Below, piece after piece: positions 43,214 through 51,399 of a stretch of DNA of 57,175 bases (the stretch's first letter is position 1; the number at the start of each line of letters is the position of its first letter). The position numbers were made by a program, and so were the translations under genes. Below the pieces are notes generated by a model that searched no databases, was not told the origin of the DNA, and saw nothing but the letters and a program-made list of their open reading frames with translations. The DNA is from OLB6 sp964493635 (lineage in GTDB: Bacteria > Bacteroidota > Ignavibacteria > Kapaibacteriales > Kapaibacteriaceae), in NCBI GenBank assembly GCA_964493635.1, contig CAZBOW010000011.1, positions 1-57,175 on the forward strand. The letters run 5' to 3'.

Positions 43214-46200
43214 ATGATGTTCTTGCTTCGTCGTAGCTTCTTGATGGCCTCGGTACTCTTGCTGTCGTCCGTTCTGGCATATGGCCAGGGGGTAACAACC
43301 GGCTCCATTTCCGGTGTGATTACGGGTGCGTCGGATACAACGCTGGCCGCCTACCGCGATCGCAGCCCCCTACAAGGTGCCACGGTGAAGGCTACCGATG
43401 CCGCCACAGGGGCGGTGTATGGCGGTTACACACAGAAAAATGGCCGGTACACCCTGCGTGGACTCCGTCCCGGAGCGTACACGCTTACGGTGAGCTTTGT
43501 TGGGTACCAGCCCCTGACACAACCCCGTGTACTGGTAGACGTGGGCGAGACTTCCACGTTCAGTGCAACGCTGTATGCGTCCAGTTCACAGCTCCGCACC
43601 GTAGAGGTAACCTCCGACCGTGATGCGCTCTTTGATGCGTCCCGCACCGGATCGGCCTCGGTGATCTCGGAGGCCACGATTACGTCGGCTCCCACCATTA
43701 ATCGCAGCATCAGTGATATCGCGCGTTTTAATCCCTACACCACACAGACAGAGACAGCCGGCAGCGACGGACTACAGGGCGTCAGCGTATTGGGTGTGAA
43801 CTCCCGATTCAACAACTTCCAAATCGACGGAGCCGTCAGCAACGACCTCTTTGCACTTGGCTCAGCCGGCACGGCCGGTTCACAGGCGAATTCCAACTTT
43901 GTCTCCCTTGATGCCATCGAGCGATTGAAGGTGGAGGTTTCACCGTACGATGTTCGCCAGAACGGATTTACGGGTGGCTTGATCAATGCCATTACCCGGG
44001 GTGGCACGAATACCCTTGCGGGGTCGGTGTTCTTCTACGGACGAAATCAGTACTTGGTGGGCAACAGTCCGGATGTCTACCGCCGACCGTTTGAAGAGTT
44101 TCGGGACTTCCAATTCGGTGGCCGACTTGGTGGTCCGATTATCGAAAACAAGCTGTTGTTCCACGTCACCGCCGAAGCTCGACTGCGTTCCACGCCGATT
44201 GATGTTGCCATCAACGATCCGAACGCCCTCAACAACTTTGCCGTCCCGACGGCAGTATTCGATCAGATCATTGCCATTTCAAAGGATCGGTTTGGGTACG
44301 ATCCAGGAACGTACGACCTGTTCAACAACCGCAACAACACCGTCAACGTGATCGCCCGTCTGGACTGGAACTTGGACGAACAGAACAAGTTCCAGCTGCG
44401 ACACAACTTCACCTACGCCATTCAAGACCGAAATCTTACGCGGAACAACTTCACCTACAGCCTTAGCAGCCGCGTGAACACGTTCACCAGCATCAACAAT
44501 CAAACCGTGTTTCAGTGGAACTCCATCATGGGCGCGGCGGCGGCCAACGAGCTTCGGGTGTCGGTGACGCAAACCAACGACGAGCGCGTCCTACCGCCAA
44601 ATCCGTTCCCGGAGGTGCGCATTGTTGTTGGGTCCGGCCAGAATATCATCCTTGGTACCGAGCGCAGCTCCCAGGCCAATGCCTTGGACCAGACTCTCAT
44701 CTCGCTCACGGACGACTTCACACTGTTTGCCGGGGACCACACCTTTACCATCGGAACCCATAACGAGCTCTCGCGATTCAACAATCTCTTCATCCAGGAT
44801 TACCTGGGTTCCTACCAGTTCCCGAACCTGGAAGCTTTTGCCGACAGTACGGCCAATTCGTACCAAGTAAGCTATGCCAACCTGGCCGTAACTGGTACGG
44901 ACCAACCGCGCGCTGCCTGGTGGATGCTGCAGGTTGGCCTGTATGCCATGGACGAATGGCAGGTAACGCCACGGCTTCGCTTGACCGGTGGCCTGCGCAT
45001 GGACATGCCGCTGTATATCACACAGCCGTACGATAATCCCGTCTTCGCTGAGCGATTTCCGGGACTATCCACCAGTGAGGTTCCGCAAGCGACGATGCTA
45101 TTCTCTCCCCGTTTCGGATTCAATTACGATGTTACCGGCGATCGCACCCTACAGGTGCGGGGCGGTACCGGGTTGTTCTCCGGACGTGTTGCTGCCGTGT
45201 GGTTGTCCAATCAATACTCGAACACGGGCATCGACCTCTTCCGAGCTCAGTTGGGTGCCTTCAACTCGCAGGCTGTGATTCAAGACTCTGCGGGTAACCC
45301 CTACAAATGGGATCTGACGGCTCCCCCACCACGCCCGGGCGATCCAGGGTATCCCGGAACGGCGATCAATACGTCGGCCATCAACATCACCGATCGGAAC
45401 TTCCAGCTACCGCAGGTGTGGCGCAGCACGCTCGGATTCGACGTGAAGCTTGCCAAGGGGCTTTCGTTCACGCTGGAGGGGATGTACGGAGCATTCCTAA
45501 ATCAGGTCGACTATGCCAACCTGAACCTCGAGCGATCAAAACGGTCATGGGTGATCGATGGCGATACGATTGTCGGCGTCAGTCCTTTGGACGGTCGTCC
45601 ATTGTATGCTGGCACGCGCCAGGATTCACTCCGTGCCCGCGAGTTTACCCAGGTCCTGCTGCTGCGCAGCAAGACGGCGGGTTATCAGTGGTCCGTATCC
45701 GGTCAGCTGCAGCTTGACGCTCGCAACGCTCTCCTGCCTGGAGTGTCCGGATCGATCTCTTATACCTACGGACGATCGGAGGACCTCAACTCGAGTTTGT
45801 CGGCTACGGCCAGCTCGCAGTGGCAGTTCTCCGACGCACTCGACCCCAACAATGCCGTTGCGGCGCGCTCGAACTTCGACGTCCCCCATCGCATCCTGTC
45901 GAATGCGGCCTACACGATTGATTGGTCCAAGGAGGTTTCCACAACGATTGCGATGTACTTTTCGGCACAAACGGGCAGGCCGTACTCTGTGTCGTATGTC
46001 CAGGATTACAACGGCGATAACGCCTCTGGTGGCAATGACCTGCTGTACATCCCGAACCGTGAAGATTATGGCACGCGGGTTGTCATCGCGCCCCCTCAAG
46101 GTACCGACCTTCGTACTCCGGAACAGGTCTGGGAGCAACTCATGGCCTTGATTGACGCCAACCCGGTGTTGAAGCAGTATCAGGGCTCAGTGTTGCCGAG

Positions 46201-46528
46201 GAATGCGCTGCGCGAACCGTGGCGGTATCAACTGGACCTGCGTATTGCGCAGAACCTTCCGGCACTGGGGAACAAACTCCAGATCACGCTCGATATCCAG
46301 AACCTGTTGAACCTGCTGAACCCAGACTGGGGTATTGTGCGGTTTGTCGACTTCCAGAGCTACAACCTGTTTGGATTGGCACCGATTGGCACCAATCCGT
46401 TCGATGATCAAGGGCGCCTGCGAATGACCTACACCGAGCCGGTCACCAACGGTCAGGCAGGTATCTATACGGTTGACAACTTCTTCTCTCGCTGGCGTAT
46501 GCAACTTGGCATACGATACACGTTCTAG
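43214..46528 (+). CDS. Oar-like TonB-dependent receptor with carboxypeptidase-regulatory-like domain
   Basis: 1104 residues. A signal peptide (RRSFLMASVLLLSSVLAYGQ) is followed by a carboxypeptidase-regulatory-like beta-sandwich (SISGVITGASD, LQGATVKATDAATGAVYGGY, GRYTLRGLRPGAYTLTVSFV), a plug region (SISDIARFNPYT, NNFQIDGAVSNDL, GGLINAITRGGTNTLAGSVF) and a large barrel ending MQLGIRYTF with a terminal aromatic, the usual outer-membrane insertion signal. Oar-like proteins import unknown ligands or take part in adhesion. ATG 43214 is preferred over GTG 43205. The next two genes, 11 and 28 nt away, probably share its transcript. Confidence 0.9.
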   Translation: MMFLLRRSFLMASVLLLSSVLAYGQGVTTGSISGVITGASDTTLAAYRDRSPLQGATVKATDAATGAVYGGYTQKNGRYTLRGLRPGAYTLTVSFVGYQPLTQPRVLVDVGETSTFSATLYASSSQLRTVEVTSDRDALFDASRTGSASVISEATITSAPTINRSISDIARFNPYTTQTETAGSDGLQGVSVLGVNSRFNNFQIDGAVSNDLFALGSAGTAGSQANSNFVSLDAIERLKVEVSPYDVRQNGFTGGLINAITRGGTNTLAGSVFFYGRNQYLVGNSPDVYRRPFEEFRDFQFGGRLGGPIIENKLLFHVTAEARLRSTPIDVAINDPNALNNFAVPTAVFDQIIAISKDRFGYDPGTYDLFNNRNNTVNVIARLDWNLDEQNKFQLRHNFTYAIQDRNLTRNNFTYSLSSRVNTFTSINNQTVFQWNSIMGAAAANELRVSVTQTNDERVLPPNPFPEVRIVVGSGQNIILGTERSSQANALDQTLISLTDDFTLFAGDHTFTIGTHNELSRFNNLFIQDYLGSYQFPNLEAFADSTANSYQVSYANLAVTGTDQPRAAWWMLQVGLYAMDEWQVTPRLRLTGGLRMDMPLYITQPYDNPVFAERFPGLSTSEVPQATMLFSPRFGFNYDVTGDRTLQVRGGTGLFSGRVAAVWLSNQYSNTGIDLFRAQLGAFNSQAVIQDSAGNPYKWDLTAPPPRPGDPGYPGTAINTSAINITDRNFQLPQVWRSTLGFDVKLAKGLSFTLEGMYGAFLNQVDYANLNLERSKRSWVIDGDTIVGVSPLDGRPLYAGTRQDSLRAREFTQVLLLRSKTAGYQWSVSGQLQLDARNALLPGVSGSISYTYGRSEDLNSSLSATASSQWQFSDALDPNNAVAARSNFDVPHRILSNAAYTIDWSKEVSTTIAMYFSAQTGRPYSVSYVQDYNGDNASGGNDLLYIPNREDYGTRVVIAPPQGTDLRTPEQVWEQLMALIDANPVLKQYQGSVLPRNALREPWRYQLDLRIAQNLPALGNKLQITLDIQNLLNLLNPDWGIVRFVDFQSYNLFGLAPIGTNPFDDQGRLRMTYTEPVTNGQAGIYTVDNFFSRWRMQLGIRYTF

Positions 46529-46539
46529 GAACTACCACG

Positions 46540-47229
46540 ATGAACGCATTGAAGACCTTGATGACACGGAGCACTCTTCTCGGACTGGCAGTCCTACTGC
46601 CGGCCTGCACGGACGACGTCCTGGTGTTTCCAACGCCGGAGCCAGCCAATGTTCGCATTGTAAACACCACTCAAGACGTTGCCCTGTTGGAAACCGTCAT
46701 CGATGCCTCCACATCCATTGTTGCCGAACGAGGTTCGCCATCGGCCTATACCAGCGTTCCGGCAGGCCGACCCATCGGATTCGTATTCAAGTCCAACGGA
46801 GCGGACCTGCGACGCGACACCCTCTTCTACACCTTGGGCGGCGGGGCGAACGTGATCCTGTTTGCACGGGGTTCGCAGAGTCGGCTGATTGAGTTCCGAC
46901 GGGCCTTGCAGGATACATCGATTTCCCCAACGGCCGATCCGGTAGTGCGGTTTGTCCACATGGCCGAGAATACCGATCAGTTCGTGACGCTGGAGGTGTT
47001 TCTGCAGAATGGCCAGCGCGCCTTCACCGAAATCTTCGACCCCGGCATTGCATCTGGCTACACGGCCTTCCCTGCCGGCGAGTACATATTTGAGGCACGT
47101 GAGTGGGAGTCGACCACCGTGGCTGCACGGTTAACGGCTAGGCTCGAAGCCGGTAAGGCCTATACGATGTATGCCTACGATGCGGCCCCCCCGCTTCGCG
47201 ATTCCATAGCATTGCAGATGTTTGACTAA
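46540..47229 (+). CDS. DUF4397-domain lipoprotein
   Basis: 229 residues. A type II signal peptide (LLGLAVLLPAC) is followed by an immunoglobulin-like beta domain typical of DUF4397 proteins (ANVRIVNTTQDVALLETVID, SPSAYTSVPAGRPIGFVFK) and a partial second repeat (VRFVHMAENTDQFVTLEVFL, YTAFPAGEYIFEARE). It is probably surface or periplasmic; function unknown. It lies 11 nt after the receptor gene and 28 nt before the nuclease gene, so a cooperating surface module is plausible. Confidence 0.8.
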   Translation: MNALKTLMTRSTLLGLAVLLPACTDDVLVFPTPEPANVRIVNTTQDVALLETVIDASTSIVAERGSPSAYTSVPAGRPIGFVFKSNGADLRRDTLFYTLGGGANVILFARGSQSRLIEFRRALQDTSISPTADPVVRFVHMAENTDQFVTLEVFLQNGQRAFTEIFDPGIASGYTAFPAGEYIFEAREWESTTVAARLTARLEAGKAYTMYAYDAAPPLRDSIALQMFD

Positions 47230-47257
47230 TTCCATTCAGAGAGAAGGATACGATTCC

Positions 47258-49039
47258 ATGGTGCAACGAATTCTCATCGCACTTCTTCTGGTCGCTGGTG
47301 TTGGAACGGCAGTCGGCCAGGATGTCATCTCCATTGCCGACGCCCGGAAACAGGAGTTTGGCTCGGTGGTTACGAAGGTTGCCGGCCGTGTGACGGCTGC
47401 CAACGTTTTTCGCAACACAGCATACATCGAAGATGGCACTGCCGGCGTTGCAGTGTTCAACGCCTCGTTTAATAGCGGAACGCAGATCGGCGACTCGGTC
47501 ATCATTGAAAACGCCACGCTTATCGAGTTTCAGGCCACCTCCGGTGCCCCAGGAACGGGGCTGACCGAGTTGGCAGGTACGGACTTCCGGTTCACCGTTG
47601 TTCCGGTAGAACGGATTGATCCTCGCCCAAAGACCACCACCATACCGCTCGTTGGTGAAAATGAAGAAGGTATGCTCATCCGCTTGCGCCGGGTGTCGTT
47701 CCTTGCCAAGGGGGCCTTTCAGGGCGAAACGAACTACGACCTCGAAGACAGTCAGGGCAACCTCTTCCAAGTTCGGATCGACGGGGCGACGGATATCGCA
47801 CGGAACTCGCTGCCCATCCCAACCGAGCCTGTCGACGTCATCGGCTGCGTGAGTCAATTCCGCGGTGCCTACCAGATGTTCCCCCGATTTGCCACCGACA
47901 TCGGCCTGTCGGTAGAAGAAGACACGGTGAGCAAGTCACGCACGCTGGATGTGACCACCTGGAACCTGGAATGGTATGGCACCACCGACACAACACGTGG
48001 TCCACGGGACAAGGACCGTCAGCGTCGCAGCATCCGCCAGGTGATGGATACGATCCGGGCCGATATCTACGCACTGCAGGAGGTGCTTTCCCAGGAAGCC
48101 CTCGATGCCTTGAGCGACTCGCTTGCCGGTTTGTATGGTAACGATCTGGCGGCGCAGGTAACAAGCGATCAGAAGATGGCCTATATCTATAACCGCGAAA
48201 CCATCACGCCCCTTACCACCGGCTTAGCCGTCAATGGTGGTGCACAGGCGTGGGCTAACGGACGCTATCCCTTCCGCATGACCTTTGATGCTACGATCGA
48301 TGGATCCATCAAACGGATGGTTTTCTTCACACTGCACGGTAAGGCTACGAGCGACTCGACGATGATGGAGGATTACCAGCGTCGGAAGGTTGATGCTGAA
48401 ACATTTCACCAGTACCTGGCCGACTTCTATGCCGATACGTCGATGATCATCATGGGCGACCTCAACGACGCCCTGGGATACTCCATCGTCGATTCAACGC
48501 TGCCATCGCCGTTTGCGAACTTCATCAACGATACCGAGCGCTGGTGGTCCCCCACCCTTCCGATGGAAGCGCGTGGCCTGAAGTCATACATCGGTTTTGC
48601 CAGCAGCTTCCTGGATCACGCCTTGGTGACCACCGATCTGCAGCCCTTCCACCACCGCACCTTCCTCGAAGCCCCCCAGGCCTATATGTCGAGTTATTCA
48701 TCGACCGTATCGGACCACCTTCCGGTCACGTCGCGCTACTTCATCTCGGGGGCGACGTCCGTTGATGAAGATGCCTCGGATGTGGTATCGAACGTCCGCC
48801 TAGCCCCCATGCCGATGGTGGATCATGGTATGGCGGAGATCGTGGTGCCGACGGGTGGACCCGTACGCGTGGAGTTGGTCTCCGTGACCGGCGAAACGCT
48901 CGTGCTACTCCACGAAACGCTCGCGCCGCAGATTCGTCTGGTATCGCTGCCGGTACACCAGCTGGCCTCTGGACGCTACACCCTGCAGGTATCGGTCAAC
49001 GGTCAGTTCCAACAGTACCCGGTGGTTGTGACGCGTTAA
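47258..49039 (+). CDS. Secreted endonuclease/exonuclease/phosphatase-family protein with OB-fold and T9SS-type C-terminal sorting domain
   Basis: 593 residues. A signal peptide (RILIALLLVAGVGTAVGQ) is followed by an OB-fold-like region (KVAGRVTAANVFRNTAYIED, IGDSVIIENATLIEF) as in extracellular nucleases. An EEP catalytic domain has its key motifs complete: TTWNLEWYG, ALQEV, IIMGDLNDAL and VSDHLPV. The C-terminus (VRVELVSVTGETLVLL, LASGRYTLQVSVNGQFQQYP) resembles a T9SS sorting domain. It should be exported across the outer membrane and cleave nucleic acids or phosphoesters. ATG 47258 is chosen because the signal peptide starts there and AGAAGGA lies about 8 nt upstream. Confidence 0.85.
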   Translation: MVQRILIALLLVAGVGTAVGQDVISIADARKQEFGSVVTKVAGRVTAANVFRNTAYIEDGTAGVAVFNASFNSGTQIGDSVIIENATLIEFQATSGAPGTGLTELAGTDFRFTVVPVERIDPRPKTTTIPLVGENEEGMLIRLRRVSFLAKGAFQGETNYDLEDSQGNLFQVRIDGATDIARNSLPIPTEPVDVIGCVSQFRGAYQMFPRFATDIGLSVEEDTVSKSRTLDVTTWNLEWYGTTDTTRGPRDKDRQRRSIRQVMDTIRADIYALQEVLSQEALDALSDSLAGLYGNDLAAQVTSDQKMAYIYNRETITPLTTGLAVNGGAQAWANGRYPFRMTFDATIDGSIKRMVFFTLHGKATSDSTMMEDYQRRKVDAETFHQYLADFYADTSMIIMGDLNDALGYSIVDSTLPSPFANFINDTERWWSPTLPMEARGLKSYIGFASSFLDHALVTTDLQPFHHRTFLEAPQAYMSSYSSTVSDHLPVTSRYFISGATSVDEDASDVVSNVRLAPMPMVDHGMAEIVVPTGGPVRVELVSVTGETLVLLHETLAPQIRLVSLPVHQLASGRYTLQVSVNGQFQQYPVVVTR

Positions 49040-49731
49040 GACTGGTGGTGAACACCCACCCACGCTGAAACGAGAGCAATAGCGGCCGTTTCCGCCCGTA
49101 GGCGGGAGCGGCCAATTGCTATGGGGATGGTTCGATGATCGGCGTTCAGGATGTCGAGCTCCCGCTGCGAGAAGCCCCCTTCCGGACCGATACAACACGT
49201 AACGCCGCCGTCGGCACGAACATGTGCGATACTCGCTCCGGACGGATGCCCGACCAGAATGGATTCGTCATCGGGCAGCGTTTGCAGCCATACATCAATC
49301 GTCGTGGGCTCGTCAATCTGCGGTAGCCAGGCCTGCCCGCTTTGGGTAAGAGCGGCAACAGCCTTACTGGTCAGACGCTCTCCATTCCATTTTCGAACCT
49401 GAACATGATCCGTATGAAGAGGACTGAACTGCGTCACGCCCAACTCCACGGCTTTTTCCACGGCAAACTCGAAGCGATCACGGTGATCCAATAGTCCCAA
49501 GGCCAGCCGCAGCGGTGATGGTCGCTCAACGAACCGACGAGACTGAACATGCAGTACGATCGTCGCTCGGGTTCGCTCCACCACGGCAAGAGCAAGGCTG
49601 CCGCGACCATTAACAACCTGGACCTCGGCGCCATCGCGCAGGCGCAAGGCATCGAGATGGCGCTGTAAGGGGCTGTCGGCAACGATCTGCTGCGTATCAA
49701 CATCCAACGCTGAACTATACACGCTATCCAT
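49036..49731 (-). CDS. rsmE: 16S rRNA (uracil1498-N3)-methyltransferase
   Basis: 231 residues from ATG 49731. PUA-like N-terminus (VYSSALDVDTQQIV, HLDALRLRDGAEVQVVNGRG) and SPOUT trefoil-knot C-terminus: FEFAVEKAVELGVTQFSPL, CCIGPEGGFSQREL and IGRSRLRAETAAIAL are diagnostic for RsmE. It methylates U1498 of 16S rRNA using S-adenosylmethionine. A longer frame to TTG 49791 exists but the family start corresponds to MDSVY. It overlaps the nuclease stop by 4 nt in convergent orientation. Confidence 0.94.
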   Translation of the reverse strand: MDSVYSSALDVDTQQIVADSPLQRHLDALRLRDGAEVQVVNGRGSLALAVVERTRATIVLHVQSRRFVERPSPLRLALGLLDHRDRFEFAVEKAVELGVTQFSPLHTDHVQVRKWNGERLTSKAVAALTQSGQAWLPQIDEPTTIDVWLQTLPDDESILVGHPSGASIAHVRADGGVTCCIGPEGGFSQRELDILNADHRTIPIAIGRSRLRAETAAIALVSAWVGVHHQS

Positions 49732-49767
49732 CAGTCGCCTGTCCGAAAGTCGATGGTGAAATTGGCG

Positions 49768-49775
49768 TAACTTCG
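49768..49775 (+). promoter_or_regulatory. TAACTTCG promoter box upstream of the crotonase pair
   Basis: The same 11-mer CGTAACTTCGC as in the aldolase/ligase promoters (49766-49776), 39 nt before ATG 49815, so here with a normal leader. Confidence 0.5.
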
Positions 49776-49814
49776 CGGGTTGTTCTGTCAAGGAAACCTC
49801 TAGGAACCGACCTC

Positions 49815-50597
49815 ATGCTACAAGAATACACCTGCATCGAAACATATCAACACGGCAAGGGCGTGGGGGCTATTCGCCTGAATCGCCCGAAGGTTCTCAA
49901 CGCACTGAGTTTGCAGACCATGATAGAGTTGGTGGATGCCTTTGAGCGACTGGATGCCGACCCCGAGGTTCGCTGTATTGTCATCCACGGAGACGAGCGT
50001 GCCTTTGCTGCCGGTGCGGATATCACGGAGATGTCCGATGCCTCGGCCGTCGCCATGCTGGAGCGCGATCAATTTGCGCGGTGGGAACGAATTCGACAGA
50101 CCAAAACCCCAACGATTGCGGCCGTGAGCGGATTTGCCCTTGGAGGCGGTTGCGAATTGGCAATGCTCTGCGACATGATCGTGGCCTCTGAAACAGCCCA
50201 GTTTGGCCAGCCGGAAATCAACATCGGCGTGATGCCTGGGGCTGGGGGTACGCAGCGACTCACCCGTGCCGTGGGGAAGGCCTTGGCCATGGAGTTAGTG
50301 CTCACTGGCAGAACCATCAGTGCTCGCCGAGCACTAGAGTCCGGCCTTGTCAATCGTGTGGTACCACCGTCGATGTACCTGGATGAAGCCTTTGCTCTGG
50401 CCTCGGAGATCGCCGGAAAGGCTCCCGTTGCCACACGCCTGGCAAAAGAGGCCGTCCTGAAGGCCTTTAGTTCTACACTCGAGGGTGGCTTGGAGTTCGA
50501 GCGAAAGAACTTCTATCTCCTCTTCGCCACCGAAGATCAGAAAGAGGGCATGGATGCCTTCGTCAATAAGCGCACACCGGAATGGAAGGGACGATAA
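49815..50597 (+). CDS. Enoyl-CoA hydratase (crotonase/PaaF type)
   Basis: 260 residues. LNRPKVLNALSLQTMIELVD, the first oxyanion segment AFAAGADITEM, FALGGGCELAMLCDM and FGQPEINIGVMPGAGGTQRL with both catalytic glutamates (GGCELA, QPEINIG region) match active enoyl-CoA hydratases. It hydrates trans-2-enoyl-CoA in beta-oxidation or phenylacetate breakdown. Its TAA stop shares a base with the ATG of the next crotonase. Substrate cannot be fixed from sequence alone. Confidence 0.93.
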   Translation: MLQEYTCIETYQHGKGVGAIRLNRPKVLNALSLQTMIELVDAFERLDADPEVRCIVIHGDERAFAAGADITEMSDASAVAMLERDQFARWERIRQTKTPTIAAVSGFALGGGCELAMLCDMIVASETAQFGQPEINIGVMPGAGGTQRLTRAVGKALAMELVLTGRTISARRALESGLVNRVVPPSMYLDEAFALASEIAGKAPVATRLAKEAVLKAFSSTLEGGLEFERKNFYLLFATEDQKEGMDAFVNKRTPEWKGR

Positions 50598-51382
50598 TGA
50601 CCTACGAAACACTCCTTGTGGACGTCACCGACGGTGTTGGTACTATTACGTTAAACCGACCCGACGTGTTCAATGCCGCAAACGAACAACTGACTACCGA
50701 CCTGCAAGCGGCTCTGGCCTACATGCATCAGACGCCCGACGTACGCTGCGTTGTGCTCACGGGCGCGGGAAAGGCCTTCTGCTCTGGTCAGGATTTGAAA
50801 GATGCACCCAGTGGCGGAGGAAAACGGAGTCTGCGCGATTCCTTGGAGCGCCGATATAATCCGATTATTCGTGCCATGCAGGACATGCCTAAACCCATCA
50901 TTGCTGGGATCAACGGCGTGGCGGCAGGGGCTGGCCTTTCCTTGGCCCTTGCAGCAGATGTGCGTGTGATGAGCTCGGCGGCCCGTTTTGTTGAAGCCTT
51001 TGTTGCCATTGCACTGATTCCGGACTCCGGGGCCACGTGGTTCTACCCCCGCATGATGGGATACAGCCGAGCCTTTGAGTTCGCAACGCTGAATCAGCCC
51101 ATCAGCGCCGAAGAGGCTCATCGACTCGGCATGGTCAATGCCGTTGTCCACCCGAAGGCCTTTCGGGCGGCGCTTCACAGCCTTGCACAACAGTATGCCC
51201 AAGGACCAACACAGACGTACGGATTTGTAAAGCAGTTGCTCCAACGCGGTATGCAGTCGTCCCTTACCGAGATGCTGGATCTTGAGGCAGAATACCAACA
51301 ACGTGCCGGTGAGAGTTACGACTACACCGAGGGTGTGCAAGCATTCCTTGAAAAGCGCACGGCACGTTTCCAAGGACGCTAG
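50597..51382 (+). CDS. Enoyl-CoA hydratase/isomerase, PaaG-like
   Basis: 261 residues. LNRPDVFNAANEQLTTDLQA, the oxyanion segment AFCSGQDLKD and NGVAAGAGLSLALAADVRVM resemble PaaG (2-(1,2-epoxy-1,2-dihydrophenyl)acetyl-CoA isomerase). In the second motif (AFVAIALIPDSGATWF) the usual first-position Glu of hydratases is absent and an Asp follows, consistent with isomerase-type members. Pairing with the upstream PaaF-like gene suggests phenylacetate or related acyl-CoA catabolism, but no paaABCDE or paaK genes are present here. The start overlaps the upstream stop by 1 nt. Confidence 0.88.
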   Translation: MTYETLLVDVTDGVGTITLNRPDVFNAANEQLTTDLQAALAYMHQTPDVRCVVLTGAGKAFCSGQDLKDAPSGGGKRSLRDSLERRYNPIIRAMQDMPKPIIAGINGVAAGAGLSLALAADVRVMSSAARFVEAFVAIALIPDSGATWFYPRMMGYSRAFEFATLNQPISAEEAHRLGMVNAVVHPKAFRAALHSLAQQYAQGPTQTYGFVKQLLQRGMQSSLTEMLDLEAEYQQRAGESYDYTEGVQAFLEKRTARFQGR

Positions 51383-51399
51383 TCCAGAGGATCGATACC

